A stretch of 6,062 bases of DNA from an uncultured Pseudomonadota bacterium (GTDB taxonomy: Bacteria; SAR324; NAC60-12). Made by a program: the position numbers and the translations under genes. Below the pieces are notes generated by a model. The model did not search any database and was not told the DNA's origin. It saw nothing but the letters and a program-made list of their open reading frames with translations. Of this stretch, positions 1-5,936 are shown one piece after another. Location: contig CAJXDX010000109.1 of NCBI GenBank assembly GCA_913052275.1, positions 1-6,062 of the forward strand, written 5' to 3'. The first letter of the stretch is position 1; every line of letters begins with the position of its first letter.

Positions 1-192
1 GATTTTTATTTTGCTTTGGGAATTTCTGGGGCAATTCAGCATTTGGCAGGTATGTCCGGATCAAAAGTCATAGTGGCAGTTAATAAAGATCCGGAAGCTC
101 CGATTTTCAAAGTTGCTGATTATGGAATAGTTGGAGATCTTTTCAAAGCCGTGCCAGTTTTAAGAGAGGAAGTAGGCAAACTCAAGGAATAG
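1..192 (+). CDS. etfA: Electron transfer flavoprotein alpha subunit, C-terminal end (partial)
   Basis: Frame 1 is open from the first base to a TAG at 190-192 and gives 63 residues; the N-terminal part lies off the left edge. The segment carries the signature FAD-binding end of EtfA: ALGISGAIQHLAGM at residues 5-18, then the block around VNKDPEAPIF and ADYGIVGDLF, ending in a short charged helix. In this family the C-terminal domain holds the FAD of the EtfA-EtfB heterodimer, which takes electrons from soluble dehydrogenases (acyl-CoA, dimethylglycine, sarcosine) and passes them to ETF-ubiquinone oxidoreductase at the membrane. The next gene on the same strand is a flavoprotein of the class that reduces ETF, which supports a working partnership. 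etfB is expected upstream but is not visible. The family call is secure; only this end can be judged. Confidence 0.96.
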   Translation, partial: DFYFALGISGAIQHLAGMSGSKVIVAVNKDPEAPIFKVADYGIVGDLFKAVPVLREEVGKLKE

Positions 193-343
193 CCTGCACA
201 GAAGGCCTGAACTCATCACTGCAAATTGACTGAAATAACTATCCACATTACCTTTTATAAACAAAAAAATGTGTTATTGAAGCACAATTTCCCAATTAAT
301 ACGGAGTATTGAATATCCAGAATTTGCAAAAATTCTATAAACA
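193..343 (+). other. Spacer between etfA and the dehydrogenase gene
   Basis: This 151-bp AT-rich spacer has no plausible ORF and no clear intrinsic terminator. GCCT at 192-195 can pair with AGGC at 203-206, but no T-run follows. A TTGACT at 226-231 resembles a -35 box, but the base run at the 17-bp distance (TACCTT, 249-254) is a poor -10, and the better TATAAA at 256-261 is 24 bp away. A separate promoter for the dehydrogenase is therefore possible but not shown. Read-through from etfA is equally compatible. The last 25 bases hold a perfect hairpin, listed separately. Confidence 0.5.
319..336 (+). promoter_or_regulatory. 7-bp hairpin with GCAA loop just before the dehydrogenase start
   Basis: AGAATTT (319-325) and AAATTCT (330-336) are perfect reverse complements around the four-base loop GCAA, a GNRA-type tetraloop. 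The stem ends 7 nt before the GTG at 344 and so covers the place where a ribosome binding site would sit; no good Shine-Dalgarno sequence is visible there. A role in translation control or as a protein-binding site is inference. The stem is AT-rich and could be chance. Confidence 0.35.
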
Positions 344-2809
344 GTGAGCAAAATGAAAACACAATATAGAGCTGTGGTAATCGGAGGGGGCATAGTAGGG
401 TCAAGCACATTGTACCACTTGGCAAAAATGGGTTGGAAGGACGTGGTATTGCTGGAGAAAAACGAGTATACCTCAGGATCCACATGGCATGCAGCAGGAT
501 TGCTGCCACTTTTTAATATGAGTTACAGTGTTGGCAAAATTCATAAATACAGCGTTGACTTATACCAAGGACTTGAAGCAGAAACAGGCCAGCCTGTAAG
601 TTTCCATAAAACCGGGAATCTGCGGCTGGCCAGGAATCAGGAGAGGATGGATGAATACCGAAGATACTGTGGAACAGCTTCCACAATAGGCGTACCGTTT
701 GAAGTGATTGGTCCTGATGAAATCAAAAAACTTTGGCCGTTTGCAAAAGTTGAAGATCTTGTGGGAGCACTTTATCATCCTGATGACGGTCATGTTGCTC
801 CGGTTGATGTCACTATGGCACTGCTTAAAGGGGCCAGAACAAATGGTGCTGAAGCTTACACAGATATAGAAGTTACTTCCATTTCACAGAAACCTAATGA
901 TGAATGGGTTGTAAGTACAAACAAAGGTGACATAACATGTGAAGTTGTAGTGTCTTGTACTGGAAATTACGCACGACAAACAGGACGCATGGTAGGACTT
1001 GAACTGCCTGTTGTACCTGTTGAACATCAATTCATTGTCACTGGACCTATTCCTGAACTGGTTGAATATAACCGCAGCGGCAATCCGGAAATGGCAGTTT
1101 TGCGTGAAAGCGACGCCTCGTATTACATGCGTCAGGAAGCAGACGGGCTGATACTTGGACCATATGAAAAGGGCGCACCGTGCTGGGCACTTGACAGTGT
1201 CCCCGAAGGATTCGGACAAGAACTGTTGCCTCCGGACCTTGAACGTCTTGAGCCTCATATCATTGCTGCAGGAGAACGTGTCCCATTGTTTGAAACAGCA
1301 GGAATAAAAGATCATATCAACGGACCAATCCCCTATACACCTGATGGCAATCCAATGGTAGGACCGGCCTGGGGATTGAGAAATTTCTGGATTTCAGAAG
1401 GACATAGTTTTGGCATAACAGCAGCAGGAGGGTCCGGAAAGCATCTGGCTGAGTGGATAATTGAAGGTTCTCCAAGCATTGATATGATGGGTGTTGACCC
1501 AAGACGGTTCAGTGCTGAGCAATCTACCCGTGATTTCATCAAGGCCAAAAACGAGGAGTGTTACGAACACGTATTTATAATACATTATGATTTTGAGGAA
1601 AGACCTGCAGCACGTCCTGCCAAAACAAGTCCGGTTTATGAACGTCATAAATCACTTAATGCTGCATTTGGACAGCGTTACGGTTGGGAACGTCCAAACT
1701 GGTTTGCTCCTGAAGGTACAGAGCCTTTAAATAAATACAGCTTCCACACGCGTCGTACAAACTGGTTCGAAAAAGTAGGTGAAGAAGTGCGGGCGGTACG
1801 GGAAAAAGTTGGTCTGCTGGATTTAACACCGTTCACCAAACACGAAATTTCAGGGCCAGGAGCAGAGGAATATTTAAACAAAATGGTTGCAAACCGACTC
1901 CCCTCCAAGCAGGGAGGAACAGTTTTGGCTCACGCATTAACCGAAACAGGAGGTGTAGAATCAGAGTTCACCATAACCCGAGAAGCAGACAAGTTTTTTG
2001 CAGTCAGTTCCGGAGCAGCGGAACGTCACGACCATGATGTTCTGCTGCGTACTATGCCTCGTGACGGAAGCGTAGCTCTGAAAAACACAACTCTTGATTA
2101 TGGAACATTGGTGGTTTGTGGACCTCGTTCCCGTGATTTACTGTCAAAAATTACAGACGCTGATATGTCCAAAGAGGCCTTCCCATGGCTGACAACACAA
2201 CGTATTACAGTTGCTGGCGTACCTCTTTTAGCAATGCGTGTAAATTTTGTAGGCGAGCTTGGATGGGAATTGCATCATCCTATTGATCAACAAATCCAGT
2301 TGTTTGATGCAATTGTTGAGGCAGGGAAAGAATTTGGTTTAACGCATTTCGGCATGTATGCCATGGAATCAATGCGCTTAGAAAAATCGTATCGCATGTG
2401 GGGTGCTGATTTGACGCGTGAATATTCAATTTTAGAAGCAGGTTTAGACAGGTTTGTACAATTCAAAAAAGATGATTTTGTTGGCAAAAAGGCACTGCTT
2501 GAGCAAAAAGAAGCTGGAGTTACACAGGAATTCATCACCCTGGAAATAGACGTAACTGATGCCGATGCAATGGGCAGTGAGCCTGTTTTCCTTCCCGGTA
2601 ATTCCGCTTCATCGGGAGAAATGATTGGACGTGCCACTTCCGGATGCTTTGGTCACAGCATCGGGAAAAGCCTTGCTCTGGCTTATGTCAAAACAGGTTA
2701 CGGTGAGACAGGAACCGAGCTGGAAGTTGAAATACTTGGTGAACGCCGTCCTGCCCGGGTAATTAATGAATCCCCCTGTGATCCGGAAAATAAGAAATTG
2801 CGGGCCTGA
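344..2809 (+). CDS. Dimethylglycine/sarcosine dehydrogenase-type FAD oxidoreductase with GcvT-like folate domain
   Basis: The 821-residue product matches the length and domain order of bacterial and mitochondrial dimethylglycine dehydrogenases. An N-terminal DAO-type FAD domain (about 8-375) has the dinucleotide motif GGGIVG at 14-19, the ribose-binding acid E38, and STWHAAG at 46-52, in which H49 aligns with the histidine that binds FAD covalently in the family. H228 (in VEHQF) and Y260/Y261 (in SYYMRQ) fall where dimethylglycine oxidase has its active-site His and Tyr. A central linker domain (about 378-455, ending in RYGWERPNWF) leads to a GcvT-like domain (about 470-700, with VGELGWEL at 636-643) and its beta-barrel C-terminal part (about 720-815), which bind tetrahydrofolate and take up the methylene unit. 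The expected reaction is oxidative N-demethylation with ETF as electron acceptor, in line with etfA upstream. Dimethylglycine, sarcosine or a related methylamine cannot be told apart here. A TAA at 338-340 limits the start to GTG 344 or ATG 353; neither has a strong ribosome binding site. Confidence 0.9.
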   Translation: MSKMKTQYRAVVIGGGIVGSSTLYHLAKMGWKDVVLLEKNEYTSGSTWHAAGLLPLFNMSYSVGKIHKYSVDLYQGLEAETGQPVSFHKTGNLRLARNQERMDEYRRYCGTASTIGVPFEVIGPDEIKKLWPFAKVEDLVGALYHPDDGHVAPVDVTMALLKGARTNGAEAYTDIEVTSISQKPNDEWVVSTNKGDITCEVVVSCTGNYARQTGRMVGLELPVVPVEHQFIVTGPIPELVEYNRSGNPEMAVLRESDASYYMRQEADGLILGPYEKGAPCWALDSVPEGFGQELLPPDLERLEPHIIAAGERVPLFETAGIKDHINGPIPYTPDGNPMVGPAWGLRNFWISEGHSFGITAAGGSGKHLAEWIIEGSPSIDMMGVDPRRFSAEQSTRDFIKAKNEECYEHVFIIHYDFEERPAARPAKTSPVYERHKSLNAAFGQRYGWERPNWFAPEGTEPLNKYSFHTRRTNWFEKVGEEVRAVREKVGLLDLTPFTKHEISGPGAEEYLNKMVANRLPSKQGGTVLAHALTETGGVESEFTITREADKFFAVSSGAAERHDHDVLLRTMPRDGSVALKNTTLDYGTLVVCGPRSRDLLSKITDADMSKEAFPWLTTQRITVAGVPLLAMRVNFVGELGWELHHPIDQQIQLFDAIVEAGKEFGLTHFGMYAMESMRLEKSYRMWGADLTREYSILEAGLDRFVQFKKDDFVGKKALLEQKEAGVTQEFITLEIDVTDADAMGSEPVFLPGNSASSGEMIGRATSGCFGHSIGKSLALAYVKTGYGETGTELEVEILGERRPARVINESPCDPENKKLRA

Positions 2810-2847
2810 CGCCCATTGACTTGAATATTTCTTCTTCAAGCTTCTCT

Positions 2848-2853
2848 TATACT
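2848..2853 (+). promoter_or_regulatory. Possible -10 box ahead of the LysE-family gene
   Basis: TATACT matches five of six bases of the sigma-70 -10 consensus and lies 21 bp before the ATG at 2875. No acceptable -35 stands 16-18 bp upstream; the nearest candidates, TTGAAT at 2821 and TTGACT at 2816, are too far away. The 65-bp gap has no terminator beyond a 4-bp GGGC/GCCC stem (2802-2814) that lacks a T-run, so co-transcription with the dehydrogenase gene is at least as likely. Confidence 0.2.
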
Positions 2854-2874
2854 TCCATCATAATTTCCTGAAAT

Positions 2875-3489
2875 ATGCCATTAGAGACCTGGCTGGCCTA
2901 CACTTTTGTGACAGCAACTTTTTTGCTGATTCCCGGGCCCACCATTCTGCTGGTGATCAGTTACTCCCTGATACGCGGCAGACAGGCAGTTTTTGCTCTT
3001 GTTTTGGGGGTAGGGCTGGGAGATGTTGCAGCAATGATACTTTCATTCATAGGAGTGGGAATGCTGTTGCAGACAGTTGCAACCGCATTTCAATTTCTTA
3101 AATGGATCGGTGCCGCATATTTGATATGGCTGGGGATTAGAATGTGGCGCAGTGCCTCAGAATCACTGGAATTGTTAGAAAATGCAGATAATAAGGTATG
3201 GCATGCAATTGTGGCAAATGCATTCATAATAACAGCACTTAATCCAAAAAGCATAGTATTTTTCCTGGCTTTTTTACCCCAGTTCATAAATTCTGAAAAA
3301 CCTTTTATACCTCAGTCCCTGATTTTGGGGTCAACTTTCTTGGTACTTGCAATTCTATCTGTGCTTTTCTATTCTCTGCTTGCAAGCTACACAGGGCAGC
3401 AGATGCGACTTTCTCTTATACATCGATGGACAAATCGAATTGGAGGATGTTTGTTGATTGGCGCGGGAGGAATGATTGCTTTCAACTAG
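2875..3489 (+). CDS. LysE/RhtB-family amino acid exporter
   Basis: The 204-residue, strongly hydrophobic protein has the usual family length (about 200-210) and about six membrane segments. Hallmarks are the PGP motif at 20-22 in the first helix, followed by TILLV; the KWIGAAYLIWLGIRMWR stretch at 76-92; and NPKS at 123-126 leading into FFLAFLPQF. Members are inner-membrane exporters of amino acids or their analogues (lysine, threonine, homoserine lactone and others), driven by the proton gradient. The substrate cannot be read from the sequence. The gene follows the dehydrogenase by 65 bp on the same strand, so export of an amino acid from that pathway is conceivable but is only inference. 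The ATG at 2875 fits the family start (MPLETWLAYTFVTA), although no Shine-Dalgarno sequence precedes it. Confidence 0.92.
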   Translation: MPLETWLAYTFVTATFLLIPGPTILLVISYSLIRGRQAVFALVLGVGLGDVAAMILSFIGVGMLLQTVATAFQFLKWIGAAYLIWLGIRMWRSASESLELLENADNKVWHAIVANAFIITALNPKSIVFFLAFLPQFINSEKPFIPQSLILGSTFLVLAILSVLFYSLLASYTGQQMRLSLIHRWTNRIGGCLLIGAGGMIAFN

Positions 3490-3509
3490 TGAATTCAAAA
3501 AAATTTACT
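3488..3509 (+). terminator. Weak terminator-like hairpin after the exporter gene
   Basis: AGTGAATT (3488-3495) pairs with AATTTACT (3502-3509) in RNA through one G-U pair, with a CAAAAA loop. A T-rich run (CTTTTAATATGTTTT, 3511-3525) follows, and a further T8 lies at 3535-3542. The stem begins inside the TAG stop codon. It pairs fully only as plus-strand RNA, since the G-U becomes A-C on the other strand, which suits the LysE-family gene. It is AT-rich and thus weak. No convincing terminator was found for the convergent dioxygenase gene. Confidence 0.35.
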
Positions 3510-3545
3510 GCTTTTAATATGTTTTACACTCATCTTTTTTTTGTT

Positions 3546-3595
3546 CAGCAGTTCATAAATGATTCACTATAATACAATTTTAATTGGTGATGCTG
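3546..3595. repeat. Nested inverted repeats in the convergent intergenic region
   Basis: Three pairs of arms are nested: CAGCA (3546-3550) with TGCTG (3591-3595), TCAC (3564-3567) with GTGA (3587-3590), and CAATT (3575-3579) with AATTG (3582-3586) around TT. On the right side the arms are contiguous; on the left they are separated by 13 and 7 bases. A perfect TATAAT at 3568-3573 lies in one of the left gaps, but no good -35 accompanies it. Function unknown; short arms in AT-rich DNA may be coincidental. Confidence 0.35.
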
Positions 3596-3652
3596 CACTA
3601 AACATAAAAAACAGAGTCATAATCAATTACGTGTGAAGTCAGGCATGATAGA

Positions 3653-4459
3653 CTAGTGCCATAGAAAAGCACTGGTTTTTTTGCCTGCTACAAAACCCTC
3701 AAACGCAAGTTTTGCGGGAGATTCACACATTCCCATGCATATATGAAGAGGCAGCAAGTGTTCTTCCCTGGGATGACAATATCTTGCAAATGGGGCATTA
3801 ATCCAGTCTATCAGTCTTGTTTCCCTCTCAGATGCCGAAAGCCCAGGATTTGTACATGTTTCAATAAGCCATTCTTCAAACTGCTCGTTCTTATGATCTT
3901 CATTAGAGCTGCCTGACATTAAGGCTTTCATGTTATGAAACGAAAAACCTGAACCGATGATAAGTATGTTTTCATGTCTCAATTTTGATAAAGCCCTGCC
4001 TATTTTTATATGAGACCCAGAACTTAGACTGTTTAAAAGAGACAACTGCAGACATGGGATATTTGCTTCCGGATACATTATTTTTAATGGAACAAATACA
4101 CCATGATCAAATCCTCGCTCATCATCTAATTTTGCCTCAATACTGTCTGCCTGCAAGAAATCATATATTTTTTCTGCAAGTTCCGGATTCCCTACCGCTG
4201 GATACTCAATGGCATACGCTTGATCAGGGAATCCATAATAATCATATATTAATGACGGATTTTTCCCGCTTGTTATTGTCGCTATTTCTTCTTCCCAATG
4301 GGCACTGATAATCAGGATTGATGAGGGGAAACCAAGGACAGGAGTAATTTCTTTAAGAAAACTTACCAAAGTCTGATGATTTAAATTTCCAAGCAAGGGT
4401 AACGGACCGCCACCATGAGGAATAAATAAAACAGGACAAAGTTCATTGCTATTTTGCAT
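3653..4459 (-). CDS. ygiD: YgiD/DODA-type class III extradiol ring-cleavage dioxygenase
   Basis: The 268-residue product belongs to the LigB-fold (catalytic subunit B) family that includes E. coli YgiD and plant DOPA dioxygenase, and its length is typical. Metal-ligand positions are present: H15 in FIPHGGGPLPL, H54 in ISAHWE, and H234 in HPREEHLLPL. Conserved H119 (RGFDHGVFVPL) and H175 (GSGFSFHN) complete the active site, and the family signature YDYYGFP lies at 72-78. Members open catechol rings such as L-DOPA next to the hydroxyls (4,5-cleavage gives a betalamic acid precursor) using a non-haem metal; the natural substrate of most bacterial members is unknown. The ATG at 4459 has the ribosome binding site AAAGGG close upstream. 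It is the second gene of a tight pair with the methyltransferase (16-bp gap), so the two are probably co-transcribed. The fold and family are secure; the exact substrate is not. Confidence 0.92.
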   Translation of the reverse strand: MQNSNELCPVLFIPHGGGPLPLLGNLNHQTLVSFLKEITPVLGFPSSILIISAHWEEEIATITSGKNPSLIYDYYGFPDQAYAIEYPAVGNPELAEKIYDFLQADSIEAKLDDERGFDHGVFVPLKIMYPEANIPCLQLSLLNSLSSGSHIKIGRALSKLRHENILIIGSGFSFHNMKALMSGSSNEDHKNEQFEEWLIETCTNPGLSASERETRLIDWINAPFARYCHPREEHLLPLHICMGMCESPAKLAFEGFVAGKKTSAFLWH

Positions 4460-4462
4460 TTT

Positions 4463-4468
4463 CCCTTT
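4463..4468 (-). promoter_or_regulatory. Ribosome binding site of the dioxygenase gene
   Basis: On the minus strand AAAGGG lies 3 nt before the ATG at 4459, inside the 16-bp gap after the methyltransferase stop codon. The spacing is a little short, but it is the clearest Shine-Dalgarno sequence in the window, and it supports this start and a separate translation start within a shared mRNA. Confidence 0.6.
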
Positions 4469-4475
4469 GGAATTC

Positions 4476-5114
4476 TTATTTTAATTCCTGACGCTGACTG
4501 ACAATAGCAAGCCATGGCTGATGTTCCCTAGGCTTTCCTGAAGGACGATAGTAATGGTCTATTATTTTGAATCCACTTTGCTTGAGATAGATCTCACTTA
4601 CCTCAAATTCCATGTAATGGCCATAACGTTGCCCCTGCCAACCCTCTATATTACCTCTTGGATTAGAAGAAAATAAAATCCCTTCTTTTCTTAATGCACA
4701 GTGTAATTCTCTTAAAACCCTTGGAAGTTCGAGGCTTGGTACATGAAACAATGAAGCATTAGCAAAAATTCCATCGAAACTGTTATCTTCAAGTTCAAGA
4801 TGTAAAAATCTTTGATGTAGAATCGGACAGTTGCTTAATTGCTGAGTCATTTTGCAAAATTCTTTGCTGCCATCCAACCCAGTAGGCCTGTGCCCCATTT
4901 CTTTAAAGACATTTACATCACGTCCTGGTCCACATCCAAAATCAAGAATGTCCAGTTTCTTCTCTTTGGGAAGCGCACCAAGAAAGGCCGCTATATTTTG
5001 ACTTACATCGTGATCCTTTGTTCCAACTCTAAAAGACTCTGCGTTGTTCTCATAATGCGCAATTGTGAATTTTTCTATTTCTTCCAGATCAACATGGGAA
5101 TTATTTATCGGCAT
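4476..5114 (-). CDS. Class I SAM-dependent methyltransferase
   Basis: The 212-residue protein has a Rossmann-type methyltransferase fold. Motif I is LDFGCGPGRDV (SAM-binding glycines 60, 62 and 64, numbered from the ATG). The acid that binds the SAM ribose is D81 in GLDGSKEF. The post-motif FANASLFHVP sits at 117-126. The C-terminal YYRPSGKPREHQPWLA block is characteristic of a widespread uncharacterised bacterial subgroup. The substrate is unknown; a small molecule is more likely than a nucleic acid given the size and the lack of extra domains (inference). The frame also opens with a TTG at 5117, directly before the ATG at 5114. I chose the ATG; AGGAAG (5129-5134) is 14 nt from it and 11 nt from the TTG, so the start is not fully settled. 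The dioxygenase gene follows after 16 bp, which suggests an operon and possibly a shared substrate or product. Confidence 0.88.
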   Translation of the reverse strand: MPINNSHVDLEEIEKFTIAHYENNAESFRVGTKDHDVSQNIAAFLGALPKEKKLDILDFGCGPGRDVNVFKEMGHRPTGLDGSKEFCKMTQQLSNCPILHQRFLHLELEDNSFDGIFANASLFHVPSLELPRVLRELHCALRKEGILFSSNPRGNIEGWQGQRYGHYMEFEVSEIYLKQSGFKIIDHYYRPSGKPREHQPWLAIVSQRQELK

Positions 5115-5308
5115 CAAAAAACTTTACACTTCCTACGGTTTTTTAAATTAAGAGTAAATATGATTTTTTTCTTTAATTAATTCGACTGACTTCGCAGAAA
5201 GCCTCGTTACAACAAACTGCGTTTAAACTAAAACTAGAATTTAAATAATTTATAATGTTAATTAACAAACACTAAGAATCAACATTTTACTAAATTGAAT
5301 ATTTATTC
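5115..5308 (-). other. AT-rich spacer before the methyltransferase-dioxygenase pair
   Basis: This 194-bp stretch is very AT-rich and has no credible ORF. It should hold the 5' control region of the methyltransferase-dioxygenase pair. The minus strand has TATAAA-like hexamers, but none has a matching -35 at normal spacing, so no promoter is called. After the phhB stop, TAAGAAT (5305-5311) can pair with ATTCTTA (5274-5280) over a 24-base loop without a T-run, which is not a convincing terminator. A 12-bp palindrome is listed separately, and the 8-bp palindrome GTTTAAAC lies at 5221-5228. Confidence 0.5.
5256..5267. promoter_or_regulatory. Perfect 12-bp palindrome TGTTAATTAACA
   Basis: TGTTAATTAACA is its own reverse complement. 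It sits about 145 bp upstream of the methyltransferase start and about 40 bp past the phhB stop, where an operator could lie. It does not match the spaced TyrR box (TGTAAA-N6-TTTACA). One or two perfect 12-bp palindromes are expected by chance in a window of this size, so the call is weak. Confidence 0.2.
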
Positions 5309-5638
5309 TTAAAGTTCTTTGTCAGCTTTTGCTGCAAAGATAAAATCACTTTCTGTTAATCCATCTATTTTGTGAGTCCAAATTGTCAATTTGACTTTTC
5401 CCCATGCCAGGAAAATATCGGGATGATGACCTTGATTTTCAGCAAGTTCTCCAACTTTAATCGTAAAATCAAGAGCCTCTTTAAAATTTTTAAATGAATA
5501 TTCTTTTTCCAGATGGTGTTCTTTAATTATCTTCCAATTGTTCTTTAATTTTTCCAGTAAATCATCCAGTTTCTCACCTTTCAATGGGGGAACCCCGCCT
5601 TTGCAGGGAATACAAGTTTTTTTTGCCAAATCACTCAT
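5309..5638 (-). CDS. phhB: 4a-hydroxytetrahydrobiopterin dehydratase (pterin-4a-carbinolamine dehydratase)
   Basis: The 109-residue protein is full length for this small cytosolic enzyme, which removes water from 4a-hydroxytetrahydropterin so that the cofactor of aromatic amino acid hydroxylases can be recycled. The catalytic histidines are all present: H71 and H72 in ENQGHHPD and H89 in IWTHK, with the same spacing as H61, H62 and H79 of the rat enzyme. The tail GLTESDFIFAAKAD is typical of bacterial PhhB. The N-terminus carries CIPCKGGVPPL (9-19), a CxxC-containing lead found in one bacterial branch of the family. The ATG at 5638 fits that lead, but no clear Shine-Dalgarno sequence precedes it. 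No phenylalanine hydroxylase gene is in view, so the hydroxylase partner is unknown; in many bacteria such stand-alone dehydratases have other or unproven roles. GC content is low even for this window (16 of 60 bases at 5461-5520). Confidence 0.95.
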   Translation of the reverse strand: MSDLAKKTCIPCKGGVPPLKGEKLDDLLEKLKNNWKIIKEHHLEKEYSFKNFKEALDFTIKVGELAENQGHHPDIFLAWGKVKLTIWTHKIDGLTESDFIFAAKADKEL

Positions 5639-5936
5639 AATAAATCACTTATTTTATATTTGATTAGTAATAATTCCTTAACAGGAGAATGGTAAATGTT
5701 TAAATGAATATTCCAGCCAGTAATTAGAGTTCTATCTCCATAGCAGGCAGGAACACATATTTTCACCGGACAGAAGCCCGTCTTTCAGTCATTATCTTAT
5801 CAGAAAAATCTTTCCAAACACACCTGGAGCTTGGCAAAAAATGATGCACCAGCCAGCTGAGAATGTATATCTCATGAACTAAAGGCAAACAAGACACTTA
5901 TGTTGTTGATAATCTGAGATTATGCTTTCAAAAGAA
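5639..5936 (-). other. Non-coding spacer upstream of phhB
   Basis: I find no credible gene in this 298-bp stretch. The longest minus-strand reading noticed is 27 codons and has no recognisable motif. A possible phhB promoter is TATAAA (minus strand, 5653-5658) with a poor -35, TTAAGG (5676-5681), 17 bp upstream; this would leave a leader of only about 8 nt, so it is tentative. On the plus strand a good ribosome-binding-like AGGAG (5683-5687) precedes ATG 5696, but that frame stops after three codons. Small dyads lie at 5858-5874 (TGAGA/TCTCA) and 5909-5923. Confidence 0.45.
5909..5923. repeat. Short dyad ATAATC-TGA-GATTAT
   Basis: Two perfect 6-bp arms flank a 3-bp centre, 13 bp downstream of the stop codon of the partial minus-strand gene. 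No T-run follows on the minus strand, so it is a poor terminator. It could be an operator or chance. Confidence 0.25.

Noticed and set aside
191..200. 10-base match AGCCTGCACA, inverted at 6001-6010
   Set aside because: Exact 10-mers are expected to recur by chance many times in 6 kb on both strands, and the flanks do not match.
263..290. Hairpin TGTGT/GCACA flanked by an A7 run
   Set aside because: It looks like a terminator only on the minus strand, where no gene ends; on the plus strand no T-run follows. The stem has an A-A mismatch and a G-U pair.
255..509. Minus-strand ORFs antisense to the dehydrogenase start, and the many ORFs opposite 560-2839
   Set aside because: They lie opposite a well-supported coding gene and have no recognisable domain or start signal; they are shadows of its codon structure.
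3485..3658. ACTAGTG at both convergent stop codons (3485-3491 and 3652-3658), like a short direct repeat
   Set aside because: Both copies arise because the TAG stop sits inside the palindrome ACTAGT; seven bases are too few for a target-site duplication, and no mobile element lies between.
3985..4308. Plus-strand ORF of 107 codons inside the dioxygenase gene
   Set aside because: It is antisense to conserved, catalytically complete coding sequence and shows no family motif.
4839..5180. Plus-strand ORF of 113 codons opposite the methyltransferase gene
   Set aside because: It overlaps the methyltransferase gene, including motif I, and its tail runs into AT-rich spacer with Phe/Lys-rich, non-protein-like composition.
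5683..5706. Good ribosome-binding-like AGGAG followed by ATG on the plus strand
   Set aside because: The frames stop after three (ATG 5696) and seven (ATG 5704) codons, and no plus-strand gene follows that a leader peptide could control.
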